Shown here: one piece after another, positions 35,561-50,300 of the stretch
How positions within the stretch are numbered: the stretch's first letter is position 1
How the letters are laid out: the number at the start of each line of letters is the position of its first letter
Source of the DNA: Rostratula benghalensis
Taxonomy: Eukaryota > Chordata > Aves > Charadriiformes > Rostratulidae
Direction: 5' to 3'
DNA length: 64,000 nucleotides
Assembly (NCBI GenBank): GCA_013399305.1
Contig: VXAI01000089.1
Location: forward strand, 2,885,293 to 2,949,292
Program-made: the position numbers and the translations under genes
Notes under the pieces: generated by a model
What the model was told of the DNA's origin: nothing
The model's database searches: none
What the model saw: the letters and a program-made list of their open reading frames with translations, nothing else

Positions 35561-38500
35561 ACTAACTTCCATTATTACCTTGCATATTGTATGGGAAAAT
35601 GAGTTATTACTGCCATAATGATGCTATGTTATCACTAGTTGTTGTTAATCTGAAAATCTTCTCCTAATAGAGTGGAAGTGCTGCATAATATCATAAACCA
35701 CAATCTATAAAATCACTATTAGGTACATCATCATTTATCATTTTAATCTATGTTCTGTCATACAAAGGCAGGCCTCCAATAATATTTTTTTTGTACTTGT
35801 TTTCTCTCAGGCCTCCTAAATGCTTCTATTGCATCTGCTAGGAACAAGTCTGACCTTGTATTGCACATAGATGCAAACACCAACAGAAATAACAAAGGCA
35901 ACGGCTTCAAAAGGCTTTTTTTTAATTTCAGATGATAATTTTCTCTGGCTTACAGAGCATCTCGTTGCATTTATTTGACATTTTATGTTATGGCATAGTC
36001 ATGAAAAAAGCCAAAGAAGCTTTTTATGATTCTTTGAGTAATTAAGGGGATTCCTGCAGTATCAGTGACTGTTTTTAGATTTGTAAACCAAACTATCACC
36101 ACAATAAAAGTTCCTGGAACTTTTCACTAAGACTTCAAAAATCTTCAAAAATTATTCAATGAGACAAATAAACAACTTCCTCACACACACCACCCCCCCA
36201 AAAAACCCCAACATTAGAAGACATCCATTTTGATGGAAAGCCTAAAAGTAAAGACCTTCTCATATGGCAGTTCTTGAGGCCAGCCTCCTGTTAGTTATAG
36301 CCTCTCTGTTCACATCAGTGCCACACCTGAGTGGCTGGGCTATCTGGTATGTGATAGCCCAGGATAGTTATGAGGTATTAAATTTTGCAGACTTGATAAG
36401 GAACTCAGTCCTTTAGCCCTGCTCTCACACGCACGTGCCAGCATATATGGTTTACTGTGGAGATCCTTTTCCCAGACGAAGATACCAGTTGCCAATTAAT
36501 TCAGTGATCAGTTGTTGCCACATGGTTGTGAATTTTATTGTCAGATGGCCCACTCTTGTGGTTTTTTTGTTTAGATAAAAAGTCCCTTGAAACTTCACCA
36601 TAAGATCTGCAAGGCACACTTCTTAGCATAAGGCATGGATATATAGCTGGAACCAGCTTGTGGTGACCCCTTTCATTTATTCCTGTGAAACGAGCATCTG
36701 TTCAAGAACGAATTATGTAGCACCAAAAAGACATTGCCCAGGCCTGCTTATTTTGAGCCTCATGCAAAGGGACGTGGGATTTTCTCATAGGGTGTTTTCT
36801 CAGGGTCTAAAAAACATACAATGAAGTGCAGTCTGGCAATAAGGGCAGATTCTGACAACATGCTTAAAAGCTCTAGTTCTACAGGTTAAGCATGATGTAT
36901 AATTCACCTTAATAGAGAGTGGTTGTTTAATAGCATTGGTGATAAACAACTGTTCTCAACTTTGGTGCTAGATCCTGTTAGTTTATTGTGTAAATATGTA
37001 CTTATAAATGTGGTATTTTATTACCCTGGACCTTGTATTTATTAGAGAGAGCAAATATAGCTGTATTAATGGGCTCAGCCCTTACAAATTGTTATGAAGG
37101 GTTGGATTCTGACAAAAGGAGATTTTGTGTGTCAAATCTTGTATTTATGAATGCAGTTAATTCTGATCTGCACCATATTTTTATCTAAGTGTTAGGAAAC
37201 ATGTGCAATTTGGCACTTCATGCCTTTCTGTTAACAGGTGCTGCAAGATGTTCAAAGTATTGCAAAATTTGCTACTAAGAGCAGTTCCCAAGAGCATGAT
37301 CAGGTGACTGCTGGTGTGTGTGAATACACTGCTGTCACTGCCAATGAAATGTGTTTGCTGATCACTCACTTGCTGCTAGTTCACTACAAACTGCCAATTC
37401 AATGCCAAACAGCCGCCTCAGGAGTACTGATCAGATTGCTGACAGTGGCCTAGTCATGCTCAGATGCACCCCTCTGCTTGTGTTTGTTCATAAAATTACA
37501 TTTTGCACCTTTAAGGAAGAATGTCACAAGTGCCATACTGCAGACTGCATGGAACAAGAGAAAATTTCTGCCACCAGGGCAACGGAAAGTTCCAGCAGCT
37601 CCCTTCCTGTGAACACCCGAATTTGTTGCACTGAGAAGGCATCCACAGAGAGAACAACAGAGAAAGGCTGAGGCAGGTCAATAAAAAAAGAAAAGACTCC
37701 CACAAAAGGAGACAAAAGCTCCACAACAGCTAGTCAGGAGAATAACTTACAATAATTTTAAGATGTTTGAGGTGTCCTCTTGTGGCAGTTGACCCTATGG
37801 TCTTAGGTGGAAGAAGTGTTCAGTATGAATGACTTGATACTAATTAGTATGGCTGCCAATATGTGAGCCCACTAGCAATTATGATTTCTGCTGATGCCTG
37901 TGTCTTCGGCATCAAAAGAGGGATTGTACTGCTGGTGGTCCTCTCTAGCAGAGAGCACATGACTGATCAGAGTTGCAACAGAGGAAAGGAGGCTACACAA
38001 AATGAATTACTCTCAAACGGCTTTGAAGAGTTTAACAGAGCCCACTGTGGGTTTCTTTGCCAGAACATGAACTATTTGCATATTTACAGTATATGTTTAT
38101 TTGTATGTATATAGTGCACCACACTGTAGCTCTTTAGCAATTGTGTGCATATTTGTACTTAAGCATCTGTGCTTTGCTCTTTGAAAAGCATAAAATTAAT
38201 GAAAAAGTTATCAGCATTCTTGCGTACCGGAGAAGTTGCTTGTGAACAAGTTTTGTGATGTGTAGTTAAATCTCATCCTACAAAATATAAGGGGAGTGGA
38301 TTTTCCTATGCAAAGAAGAACCAGGTCTCTAAAAGTGAAGGAAAATTTTCCCACCTCCTAAGATTCAGCTGCCCAAATTTCCTAATATTTGGCAGAAATG
38401 GTTTAAAGTTCTGAAGTATAATCACACACACAAAGTTTGGGTTTTGAGAGAATGAGCAAGCGTATATTTACAAATACAGAGAGAGATTCAGTAACTTGCC

Positions 38501-41500
38501 CAGTCATGCAAGGGCTTGTGGTAAGAGTCAGGGTGTGAATAAAATACACTTAAACTGAGGTTCTTCTCACAAGGCTGCAGTTACATTTTACAAACATCTA
38601 CATTCTTTCATCCATCTCTTATCCACTTTTACATAATTTGTGCAGTAGCATTATCTAAAATGGATATTTCAAGATCTATTTCTGGTTCTACTGGTTCTCA
38701 TAAAACCATCACTAATTCAGGTATGCATAATGAATACATCATTACATGGTAAAAAATGCTGTAGCCTGATGTAAAGAAGGATATATTTTTTGTCAGAGTT
38801 CGTTATTTTGAAAAAATAAATAAATCATAAACAAGTATATAGAATTGTGCTGTCATGTCCAGTTGATCATGTACTTGAAAACATAGTTTTGCTTTTCTTT
38901 AGTCTGGTTTACTTTCCAGATGAGGGGCAATGTGAACAACTAAACTTACAACCCCTCAAGTTCAAACTATCAAACTCTGGGCATGTTTGAGTGACCAGCT
39001 GCAATAGATCTGACGCAAATGTCATGAAAGCCAGTATTTTCCACTCGCAGAAGACCCAGCCGATTTTATTCAGGCTTGAAATAGAAAATTAAATAAGGCA
39101 TTTGTCCGTGAGCAGACAGGAATAAGTATTCACTAACAGGCATCCTGCTGTACAAATTTGTACCAGTTGTGTAAAGCCCATACGATCCCATAGGTAATCC
39201 TATTGCAAGCATAAATGAGTAATTAAGGGCAGCTGGTATAATATGGATGACGGGTGTAGCTTCTGCAGTGTACTTTCACTTGAGGCCCATGCTGACCGTA
39301 GAGAAAAAACTAGCATATTTGCAAGAGTTTTGCATGTTAAAGCTGAGAAAATAACTTAATAAGTTCCCACCAAAGAGCACAATGTCTTACCTCTTAAGGT
39401 GGACACTTTTTGTGGACATATTCACATGGATCGAGAGTCTATATTTACACACAGACAGGAAAGAGTGGCTAAAAAAATAGTTGGTTTGATGGAAACTGAG
39501 AAACAAAGAAAGAGACGGAGTTCGTTCGTTTAGCAGTTATTGTAGGCACTACCTATAAATGCTGTAATTCTTAAAAAATGTGCCATTCCTGTGCAAATCA
39601 AACAGATCATATCTGTGCATGTGATAATGTAGTCAGCAAAAGCCTGGGCCTGTGTCACTAGACAGAAGGGTTTGGGATTTTGCTGAACCTGCTCCTGGAA
39701 AGTTTTACAGAAAATTTATTTATAGCTATAATTTAGAATTTATAAAACTCACTGCTCATGCAATTTAATATAGGAGTTACCCAATGTCAACCAAGATTGG
39801 CTTATGATAGCATTAGATATTTTGAAAGTCAACAGCAAAATTATATCAGCCTTGTACCAGCTATGCAAAGTTTGGAGTATGGATAGCTTTTGGTGAGAGT
39901 GAAAATGACATACAGAAATTTGTATAAGGGGTACTAGCAACAGTTGAACTAGAGGCTAGCATATCTTTTTTTTGAGGGTGAAATGAAGAAAGAGGCTGTT
40001 CGATTTGAAAGAAAAAGCATTTCCTTTCAATACATGTAGAAGTCTACTGCAATAAAAAAATTCAGGTTACTGATACTAGTAATGTCTCTATTAACACTCT
40101 TGTATGTGACAGACATTAGTCAAAAAAATCCAAGTTGAACCTGGAAGACAAGTGCAGTGCCATTAACATATTATTGGAGCTTACCTGTACTGGTTGCACT
40201 GAGTAAAATAGTTTCTGAAAATGATCCTGCAGGTCAATATTACATTTCATATTAATGGCATTTATTCAAATCGTGGAGAAGGCTCTTTCATCTGACAATT
40301 TTTGGTTTTCTAACCATGGATATTAAAGGCTAGGCATGCAAATCTTAGAACAAGACTTTTTAAATTAACCTGAGATACATACCATCTGAAAAGAAACATT
40401 CATATTCCTGTCAGCTAAAGTATCTAGTGGTATTACATTTTGGATTTGTGTGCTTTGCTTTAATTTTGTAACACCTAAAAATGGATCCAAGTATCTCTCA
40501 GGCCATCAAAAGATTATGCAGTTACAAATTCTTCAGTGATAAAGCACGGCTTACCTGAATGTACATTTATTAAAACCAGGCTTTTCTTGAATAAAACCAA
40601 AGAAATTATCTTTTAAACTACTACTGTTGTAGCACAGCTGAATGAACAACCTGTAGCATGTCACAGCTTATTCAGAAGTGGCTTTATGCTTCAGTGTATA
40701 CCAAGGAATAGGAAAAGTCCCAGTCTAAGACAGAGGTTTTTATGGAGCACAAGCATTTTTCCACAGCCAGCTGAACGCTGGCTGAGTCTTAGTAGTGCCA
40801 GAAAGGAGGGTAATCATGAATAAACCCCCTTATCACAAGCAAGGAGTTAGGTTTTTCTAGTGTGTCCTGTGTCATTTCTGTACTCTGATTGTACTGTAGG
40901 CTAGCACAGCTAGCTGTAGCACCTTGAGTCAAGTAAAATTAGACACAGCTTTAGCTCAACCATTTCTTTGACTCATTAGCCACTTCAATCAATGAAATAT
41001 CTTGGATCTTATTTCAAGATAATTTATTGCTAGGCTTAGATTCCGGGTTCTTGGTCCTGTTAGAGGCTCACAGCTCGCCTTGGAAGGGATATCACTGGAT
41101 GTGACTCAAGTCTCCTGAAGAATACAGTGAAGAGTTTTGAAGCATGGAATATCTGGATTTCAAATGCTGTGGGACATTGCAGTGATGCACCCCAGATTGT
41201 ATAAACTAGTGCAGCAAAAGATAAACTGAGGAATGAAAAGGAGCATTGGGAGTTATAGAACAGACAAGCAACCTTCAGCCAACACATCCCCAGAGCACTT
41301 ACAGCAAGACACAGCACACAACCGTCAGGTCGGTTATCATGTGTTTGCAATAACAGTCCAAATAGTATCCAAAGTCACTTCATCCAACCTTTGAAATTAT
41401 TAATTACAACATGCAATGCAGAGCTTGGAGACAATCGGCAGAAGGCATAACCACTCTCTTTCTAGGAGGATAATTTTTTTTACCAAGTAGCCACTATATT

Positions 41501-43295
41501 CATGACTCTTTCAGTTCGTATTCCTAAATGAGATTTCAGTAATCACCTCCTAAAGGACAAGCCAAGAAAACAGTCTTTAACTGTCAAAGTCATGGCCTCT
41601 GAACAGACATTTTTGTATTGCACATTTTTATTTTTATTAACCATTGGGCATAATAATCTATCTGCTCTGTCCAATGACCACTAAAAAATTTTTTTGTCTT
41701 AAATTTTCTACTATTAAGTGTGTCTAGAAAAGATCCAAAGAATTATTCTCAGCTTTTAAATTACTTGTTTCTGGTTTATACGTGAAAAAAGGCTCACGGG
41801 CCAAAGCTCATATCTATTTTTTCCAGCAATTTTATTTGAACAAGTAGAAGACAAACATTGCACATGCCTCACTTTAATTGCATCATAGGCTTTATTACCA
41901 CAAGACATTCTGAAAAAGATGACTATGTAGAGGACACGACTATCACCGACTTCAAAATAGCAGCTGGAGGATGTAACACAGAAGAATGACTTGGTACTTT
42001 TCATTCCTCTATTGTCTTAAGTTAGCTGATAGTGATAGAATACTAGGATAGATGAATCCTTGGCCAGAGTTAGGGCAAATTTGAACTCTGTATCCCTTGG
42101 GTAAGTTTTTCATCAATTCCCTGTTTAAACATATCATGGTTAGTTTAAAAAAATAAAGCCAGAGTTATGTTTCACTATTATAAACAGGAACAAGTAAATC
42201 TATGGGATTTTAAAGTTAGCATCTAAAAATGAAGAGCACAAGTCCGTATGTAAACATGCATTTGCCACAGACTTTCTTTTAGAGAAAAAATACATCAACA
42301 GTGAGAAAAAAAATAACTAGACTCTTTAGTCTTGTCAGAGCAGATGTCCAAATGAACGTTCCACTAGTACTGTTTGGCAGCATAAGTCAATTTTTAATTA
42401 GGATTTATTTTACGTGGGCAACATGAGCAAAACACAAGATATGTACTGCCAGAGTATTGCATCTTCCTATTATTCATGTTAACTCGTTCTTGGCATTCAA
42501 TATTTTTACATTTGATTGATAAAAGCACTTCTTTCTATTAATAGGCAGATTTCTGCTGGACCATAGAGGAGGATTAAAGTAGAGGTCACAATCTTTGACC
42601 AAAAAGAGAAAAATATAGTTTTTTGCAGTGTTTGCACTTTCTTCATCCTTGTTAATCTACAAGAATTTTGGTCCTGCTTCTGCAGAGCAGAAGCATACTT
42701 TTGATAATGACATTTACACAAAGCTCGGATATATGTTTGGGGTAGTTTTTTGGTTTCAAGGAACATATGCAATGCAGAGCAGTGCAGGATTGGGTTAATT
42801 TAGAAGGAGGCATGTCAATTAGCTATTTGCTTTTTTTCTGTCATCTTGATGGCTCCTTTTTCCAGGTGCCAACTGTGACTGAGAGGGAGTTAAGAGCGAT
42901 CTCTTTGCACTCTGATGAAAGGACCCAGAAGCTCTAAAATATAATTTTCCAGAAGCAGGTAGTCACTTTTGTCAGTCATATCCTCAGAGATTATAACTAC
43001 AATTAAGAAGATAAAAGGAAGACTTCTGGTGGAGTTAATAAAATTATTTGCGTGTTGTGCCAAATTCTTTATTCAGTCAAGTCAGTGCAACCACAGTTTT
43101 GTAAACAGAAGGAAAAATCGGCCCTTCATATATTACAAAGATTATCTTGTTTTGAATACAAATATAGTCTTATTTTGGCAGTAATGTAATTACAAAAACA
43201 TAACTGATTTTTTCAGGGGGTTGAAGTTTTGTTGATTTTTAAAATACTGTCATCTTTCTTTTCATATTGTTGAATTTTACTGGTGTGTCACTTCC

Positions 43296-43310
43296 AAAAA
43301 AAATTTTTTT
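43296..43310. repeat. A8T7 tract
   Basis: Eight A followed directly by seven T, a rigid tract of the kind that disfavours nucleosomes. It is followed by a 5-bp-arm hairpin at 43311-43325. No gene start is recognisable nearby. Confidence 0.85.
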
Positions 43311-44307
43311 CACACTTCTAGTGTGATATTTGATGTGCAGTTTCCACAATTCACACTGCCATTTTTAGAGCACTTTTGAGAAGGGAAGTAATTTTACTAT
43401 AAGTACAACGAAACTGTTTTAGCTATTTCTCTTTTGGAAAGTGCAGCAGGGCATGTCCAGCAAACTAGCTCCTTCACTTATGAAATAATTTATTTTCAGC
43501 TACAGTAGTTCAAGACACTTTTCCAGCTGTCTATGAAGAATATTTTGTAAATGTTGGGATTCTTTTCCAGCCTTTGGTTCCTACTCATTGTGGTGGGATG
43601 TCCTGAGCATTTTAAAAATTTTTTGTAACTGCTAATGAGAGTAAAACCACAACAAAATAATTGAGTGACAACGTGAATATTGATAAAAATGTAAGCACAC
43701 AAAAAATTTGGCCTGTTCTTTTGGTGGTACATAGAATAACACAGAGCATCAGGCAGTTCTCTCATCTCAGAATTACTAAGCAGAAAAACACATTTTAGTT
43801 GAAATCTAGTTCTTGGTAGGAAAATTTTTTCCTTCCTTTTTTTTTTCTTTTTTTAAAGTCTTTTCAATCAAGAAGAACAAGCAGTTTTCTCCAACTTTAT
43901 GTTTGTACTGATTATTATATATGATTTTTTTTATCCAAGTATGTGAATGTACGTGACAACTCCTGTAACAAAAATACTGCAGATATTTGAATTTTGGATT
44001 TGTATTAGAATTTACATGGCAAAGATTCATGTTAATCTTTTTAAACTGCTGCTGCAAAACTTTAAAGTACTTTCATCTTCCATCCCGATGCAAAAAAATG
44101 CAAGTATTTCTTCATATGTGTAGAAATTCAGAACATTACCACCTTCGCCACTGCATTCAAGCACCTCTGTAAATGAGTGCAAAAAATTGCAAGGTGCTGA
44201 ATATATAAATTGGAAAACATTCATTTTACACATTCTGCCTGAGTCTAGCTTTCACCACGCCACTCATTCAGATACCTCTGCTTTATGAGAGAAGATTTAG
44301 AATATTC

Positions 44308-44377
44308 TGTGTGTGCATGGGTGTGGGTGCATGCACATGCATGTGTGCATGGGTGTTAGCGTGTGTGTGTGTGTATA
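44308..44377. repeat. TG-rich microsatellite with long alternating purine-pyrimidine runs
   Basis: Imperfect TG/CA-type repeat. Bases 44327-44351 alternate purine and pyrimidine without a break (25 bases containing gcatgcacatgcatg), and 44359-44377 alternate again, including (GT)7. Such tracts can adopt Z-DNA under negative supercoiling. Frames crossing it (CMCMG-type and THTHT-type peptides) are artefacts. Confidence 0.9.
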
Positions 44378-47300
44378 GGTGGGACTGTCCATGTACAAAG
44401 CACAGAAACTCAGAAATCTCTCCCTTGGCAGCTGATGTGGATGTAGGTGATGGCTCAGGTGGCAGCAGTAGATTCTCTCCAAGCCATCTTCATTAAATTG
44501 TGTTAAATACGTCTTTGTCCTCCTACCTATAGGCAAGTTTCAGCTAAATGTTGTTCTCAGTTTTGCTTCAAATCTGTGTCCCTGGTGGAAAGGATCAGAG
44601 TGGCGATATCTGGGAAACTCTCCTCTGAAGTGAAGAGGAATTAATGTTCAGAGGCATATCAGCTAGACAACTCTGGCAGAAGACCAATCTCAATATCTGG
44701 AGCTGTAGGCAGATGTGGGGATAGTCTGGATGATGTTTGCTGTTCTGCTTAAGAATGGCTACCCCGACGTGGTTTCATAGTGACCCCTTGCATCAATATG
44801 CCTGTGACTTCAGCCCTCAACTTCTGAGCTGACATTTTCACATCTCAGAGTGCTACTTGGTCTTAGTCAAGGGCAGTGAATTTTGATGGTGTTCCCTGCA
44901 ATGCTGTAGGGTGCTTGGGGAGAACATTTGCGAGTTTCCAGGGCAGTCAGATATTTTAGGCTAATCTCCTGCATAGCTTTTCTTTAGTACGTCTGCTGCT
45001 AATCAACTCTTCTGTAAATGTACTACAGCAGCTTATATTGCCTGGGAATGGCTTAAAAAATGGCTTTAGTTCCTGCTTGGTAATGTGGATGTGTCTTAGC
45101 AGGCCTAACCACAAGCAACTTTCTTCTTTCCTCTGTGTGATCATTTCTATGCTACTATTGTGCTAAATGACCAGCCTCAGTGGTTTGATAGCGTTGTTAC
45201 TGCTTATCAAAGAGTGGCAGCAGGAAGAACCAGTCCTTTGCCCAGCATACCTCACACAAAGCAGAAGAGAAAGTATGATGTCTATGTGTCACTGCATTTT
45301 CAAGAGAAGTGTTGTACTTTTGAATCCAGTGACAGACCATGAATATATGGACCACAGCACCATGCAAACAGCAGCGTCCTGGTGAGCTCCGTCTCAGGCC
45401 TGGTAAATGCACTAGGTCAGAGGTGACATCTGAAAGACTGGGAAGGCCTTGGGAGTGTGATTTTAGGTAATGAACCATCTGAATTTAATAAAGAACCTCC
45501 CTACGAGGAGGTGAGCATGTGCCCCGGCCTTCTTGGGGTGGCACACCTGGGTCAGTGCACCAAGTTCAACTCACCTACTTGTGGAAACGTGCCAATGCAA
45601 ACTTTGTAAAAAGGTGTCCTGATCTTGTGGCTGATTGCAGCAGATGCAGGACAATTAGGCAGTTGGTACTTAGGTTTCCTCCTATGTATATGCGGTATAT
45701 CTGATACTCATATACTAAAGGGTGTTTCATATCAAGGTGTATGCAGAAACAGCTCCCCAAAGATTCAGTGGGGGATAATATTGACTAAAAAGTAAGGTAG
45801 TGAATTAGAAACAGTTGTAATAGCAGCATTTCAATTTCAGTTGAATATTTCACTGGAAAAATATGATTGTTATTCTCACATCCTTTATGTTGCTGTAGGC
45901 AGACCACATTATGGTCTGGCTGCTGCTTCAGGAAAGATGTCTTGCAGGGAGTAAATGTCCAAAGAAAACCACCACAATTCTCTTATAGACGAAAATTTGG
46001 CCAAAACTATAGAGGAAATTTTTCCTGGGAGAGTTCCTGTTTTTCAAGACATCTACTTGTCAAAGTTCGATTATCTTACAGATAAAAATGTCTGGAATGC
46101 TCTTTGTGGGTAGGTTTCAAAAAATACCTCAATGAATAAATAGCAAAGCAAGGAATATAACCTACCTCCCCAAATTTCCCACAAGGTAGCTGATCCACTA
46201 GTCATCCAGTGAAAGATCCAACCTGCAAGAATCAGCCATAAGTCTGTAAGGTCCTGAGGAAGTTTATGTGGGGCAAATTCCATTATCATTTGCGTCAAAG
46301 TGAAGTGCAGAGGTTACCCTTATTTATGGGTGCATTTGTAAGGCTGAATATATGTAACTGAATTGAGCAGACTACATTGAAAATTAGCTGCAAATGAATA
46401 ATTTTCACCTTTTCCTCATATTAGATATGCCTGTGTAAGGTAAATGGATATTGTCTTTAAATGCATGTAGAGCACGTCACGAACTGACTTCTGTGTTACG
46501 TCAGGAAATATTTTCCTCTCCATGTTTAGCCATCTAAGCCCAAGAGGACCACCTGCTGTTTGGTGATGCTTTCATGGGAAGCTATACTGGCAGAAGTAGT
46601 AACTATATGCACCAGACACCAGATGCTTTCTCTCTAGCCCAGGTCAACACCTACCTGTCCTGTAGCCAGTTCTCTATATACAAACTCTCTTGATTCCTAT
46701 CTGTAACTTGTGCTTCTGAATCAGGCTTGCAAAACAGTCCAGAGTTGCAATACACAGTCCAATGTGCTTTTGTGTGTCCTTGTCTTACATTTCACTTTGG
46801 GACTCCTTTTCTTTTTAGCAAAAACAGTCTGTGTATAAGTCATTTACTGAAAAACCTGAGGAAACTCAAGGTTTTTTTTTATTACAGCCATTTAGTTTGC
46901 TTTTCACTAGGCTTCAGTGAAAAATCACTGAAGCACTAGCATATATTCCTTCTAAAGACGTTTCATCTGAACCATTTTAGAGTAAATCACAACAGTACAA
47001 GACAGAGAATAAAATGTGATTTCTTCCTCTTATTTCTACCTCCCTACATAAAAAAGTATGTGCGTGTATGCATGTCCCCATGTGTGCTGGAAAGCTTTAT
47101 AGACATTGTTATTTATTAGAACTGCAGTGACTGTCAGAGCATTCACAAATATGTTTTCACTTTAGGTGTGAGACAGACTGTTCCAATGTTATCAAGCTAA
47201 CATGCACAGTTTGCCCTTTGGAAAAAAAGGAAGAAGGAGTGCTTTGTGGTCATGAATTAGTCAAGGAAAGTATTTTTAGTAACACATGTATCATTCCTCC

Positions 47301-50300
47301 ATGCTCTGCCTCAAGAAACTCTTCTGTGAAAATAGACTTTCTTTTCAGTTTGCGAATTTGAATGCACATGTATAGAAAGATTTTTGTCAAGAAAGGAGTA
47401 AATATTTTGGCTTAGAGCTTTGGAAGATGGCATCCCATGCTGTAACCTAGTAGCACCACCATACAATGGAGGCACCCAAACAAGCAAAGATGAAATATGT
47501 TTTCATGTTTATTTTCTGTATTTTTGCAGATGCAATCTGCATTTGCACAAAAAAAAATATCTAACTGACAGTAGGCTTGAAATGGGTGCAACAGATTCAA
47601 ATTTCTTTTCCAGTTCTCTCCAGAAAAAAAAAGAAAATTACAGTGGCCAAGGGGGAAAGAATACCAACAGCTAATTTTTTTTCAGAGATTAAACCTAGCC
47701 AAAACCTTCAAAATCAAGACAAGCTTTGAAGCAACACAAGTTGGCAAGCAAATACATTTTATTAGGTCAAACATGTAAAAAGTCTCATTGAGTGTAATAT
47801 TTTGCAGTTTACTGGTTAATCCTAAATGCAAGACCTTAGCTGAGCTGTGGGCCTGCTTGCAACCTTGTGCTAGTTTTCCTGGGTTTGCCTCTGTGACTGG
47901 ATTAAAGGGACACGGGGAAGTCAGTTCACCTTCTGCTTTTTTCTCTTGAAATACCATTGAATAGCATATCACCTAGACATCTGCAGCCACCTAAAAGTGA
48001 GGATTTGGGAACAGTGGACATCAGAAAGCTAATTATTTTTAATAACTAATCAGGGCCTCTGACTTGGCCACTTGTAAGAGCATTGGACCAAACATCCTGC
48101 TACGTATCTCATGTTGTCATATGTGTGTCCTCTTTGAACGATATGGAATTAGGGTGGTATCTGCATTTGAGAGACATTTGGTATTTACATTCTTACAGAT
48201 GTATTTCAACAGGAACATGATCTATCACCATACAGACTTGTAGGGGCAGAAGTCTTGCAGTGGGCTTAGCTCAGGAGATACCACATAGAGAAACATTCTC
48301 TGATACAAAGCACTTTGGAATGCTCAGGGTCCCTATGTGGTTTTGTGGAGGATTTATCATGCTTGATCACAAAACCTTTGGCAGTAGTAGCATGCAGATG
48401 TGTTAGTCCCACTATGAAGGGACAGAGAATTGTCCTTCTCGGTGACTCAGATAGTTGTTTGTGAAAGTGTCGCTCTAATTCCTTGGGGCTAATGTTAAAG
48501 AGAAATTACGGTGTTTGGAGGCAGAAGATCATATTCTTGCTCCTGCTCTCCGTTCCTTGCTCTCCTGCTGAGGTGGACATGCAGTACTTTTACTCTCTGA
48601 GTATCAGGTGATCCAGCGTGAGTCAGGACATTTTCTAGTCCTCTGTGTACCCCTGTGTACTCAGGGAAATGGGAAGTACATGCAAACAGCACAGGCGGTT
48701 CCTCCCGCTCTCTGGGAAGGAGGAGGAACAGGAATTGCCTGAAAAATTAGTGTTGGCCAGGCTTTTCTTTGTGTTTTGGTGAAGGGTAGCTGTACTGGGT
48801 ATCTGTGTCTCTTAAGAAGAAAGGAATAGCTGAATCTCATCAGATACATCAATTATGAATGGTGCAAAGCTGATCCCTTGGTTTGCAAAGTAACTGCAGG
48901 AGAAAAGAACTGCTTTTCCTCCTTGTTCCCCTGGCAACACTCGCTCTCAACCTGTTCAGCAGCCTAGAGAGCATAATTGGATGAAGGAGGTGGGGGTAAG
49001 ACTGGACAGAGGATAATGTATCATGTAAGTAATTCTGAGCATAGATTGCTAGGGATGGCACACTTTCAGTCTCTGCTATAACACCTTCATCCCCAGCCAA
49101 GGGAGCTTGTAACAAGCAAAGATGCTTGGAGGGGTGGGGTTTAGCTAGGTTTCCAAAGGGAGAGCTGTGATTTCCAAAAATAACCCTCCCACTGATTGAT
49201 CTACAGATGTGTCACTATTTATCAGCAGAGCAAGCCATCTGCTTCTGTTTCCCTGGAAACTTCTCGTCTTCTGTCCTCCTCCATGCTCCCCATCCCTCCT
49301 CTTTTGCAGTCCTTTGCTATCAGAGCGGATGAATTCCCCCCATGCACAAAACATGGAAGTGAAATGAAAGGCTTTTCTGGGGACGTCATTGGCACTTTCT
49401 CACCCGGGGAATCCCTAAGCAGAAAGAAATCCTCCTGAGCACCAGACAAAAAAGAAATGGAGATCCACAAAAATAGCAAGAAGAAAAGGAAATGCTGCTG
49501 TCCACAAAGCAAGTTCTTCATCATTATCTCATTTTAAAGATACCACTCACTTCTCCAAATTCCTCTTCGGGAAAAAAAAATAATAAAATAGATCTGGTGT
49601 ACATAAATGCTTGCTGAGAGGCACTGCCTATTCTGTGGCTGATTGCTTTCAATTTTCATTAGCTTCTTCAGAAATGTTGAACAAATGAAGCAAAAAAATG
49701 CAGGGACCCTCCAGAAAAACTGCCAAGGACCAAAACCCCACTATGCAAGTAATCTTATTGCAGAGATTTGCTCCAAAAATAAATTTTCTTTCCAATTCAA
49801 AGATTTGACAGAAGCACATTGACATGTCTTTACTTGTCTTTCACTTATACCTGTATGTTTGTAATGCCAATGTACCTACAAGCTGCGGTCCCATGATGCT
49901 TCATGAAAAGGAAAAATGCAAAAAGAATACTTGTTCCCCTCAACATCTTGTTTGGACATTGGAGACACTATTTTTTTATTTATTGATTAGATCTTAAGAG
50001 AAAAAACCAAACCTAAAGGCAACAAATATTCCTAGAATGGCCTCTCAGTATTCTGGATCCAATACAAGTGTAATGAGAAATCCCAAATATTGCTCGCCAA
50101 GCAATAAAAGACTCTGCTGAGACTGCACTTTACTCACTGAAGAAGAAAGGAGTTAAGCATTGACTTGCCTTGTATATGGGCCTTTTACAATCTTTCAAGA
50201 TAATTAGAGGTTATTTTTCAGATTGTTGCATAAAGTTTCAGTTTACCTGTCTCCCTCCCATAATAACTTACAAAAACCAGAAGTATCCATCTTAAAATGT

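Larger units (their letters stand above)
33556..44307. other. Anonymous non-coding DNA, largest featureless block
   Basis: Nearly 11 kb with no recognisable gene, CR1 tail or long repeat. Small structures are a perfect 15-bp duplication at 35531-35560, a C run beside CA repeats at 36181-36210, and an A8T7 tract at 43296-43310 followed by the small hairpin cacac-ttcta-gtgtg. Open frames are about 105 codons or less. The frames around 37.2-37.7 kb on both strands overlap one another and show no family features. Confidence 0.5.

Noticed and set aside
37181..37726. Cluster of overlapping frames on both strands, considered as a gene
   Set aside because: The frames overlap one another on opposite strands, lack splice support, and the peptides are compositionally ordinary with no family features.
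42866..42937. Open 23-codon segment after a good acceptor (ccttttt-ccag) ending in TAA, considered as a last exon
   Set aside because: It is in frame only if the preceding intron is phase 0, which does not fit the phase-1 end of the 28.2-kb candidate. No polyadenylation context or protein similarity is visible.
44297..44536. Thr/His- and Cys/Met-repeat peptides at 44.3 kb
   Set aside because: They are translations of the TG-rich microsatellite.
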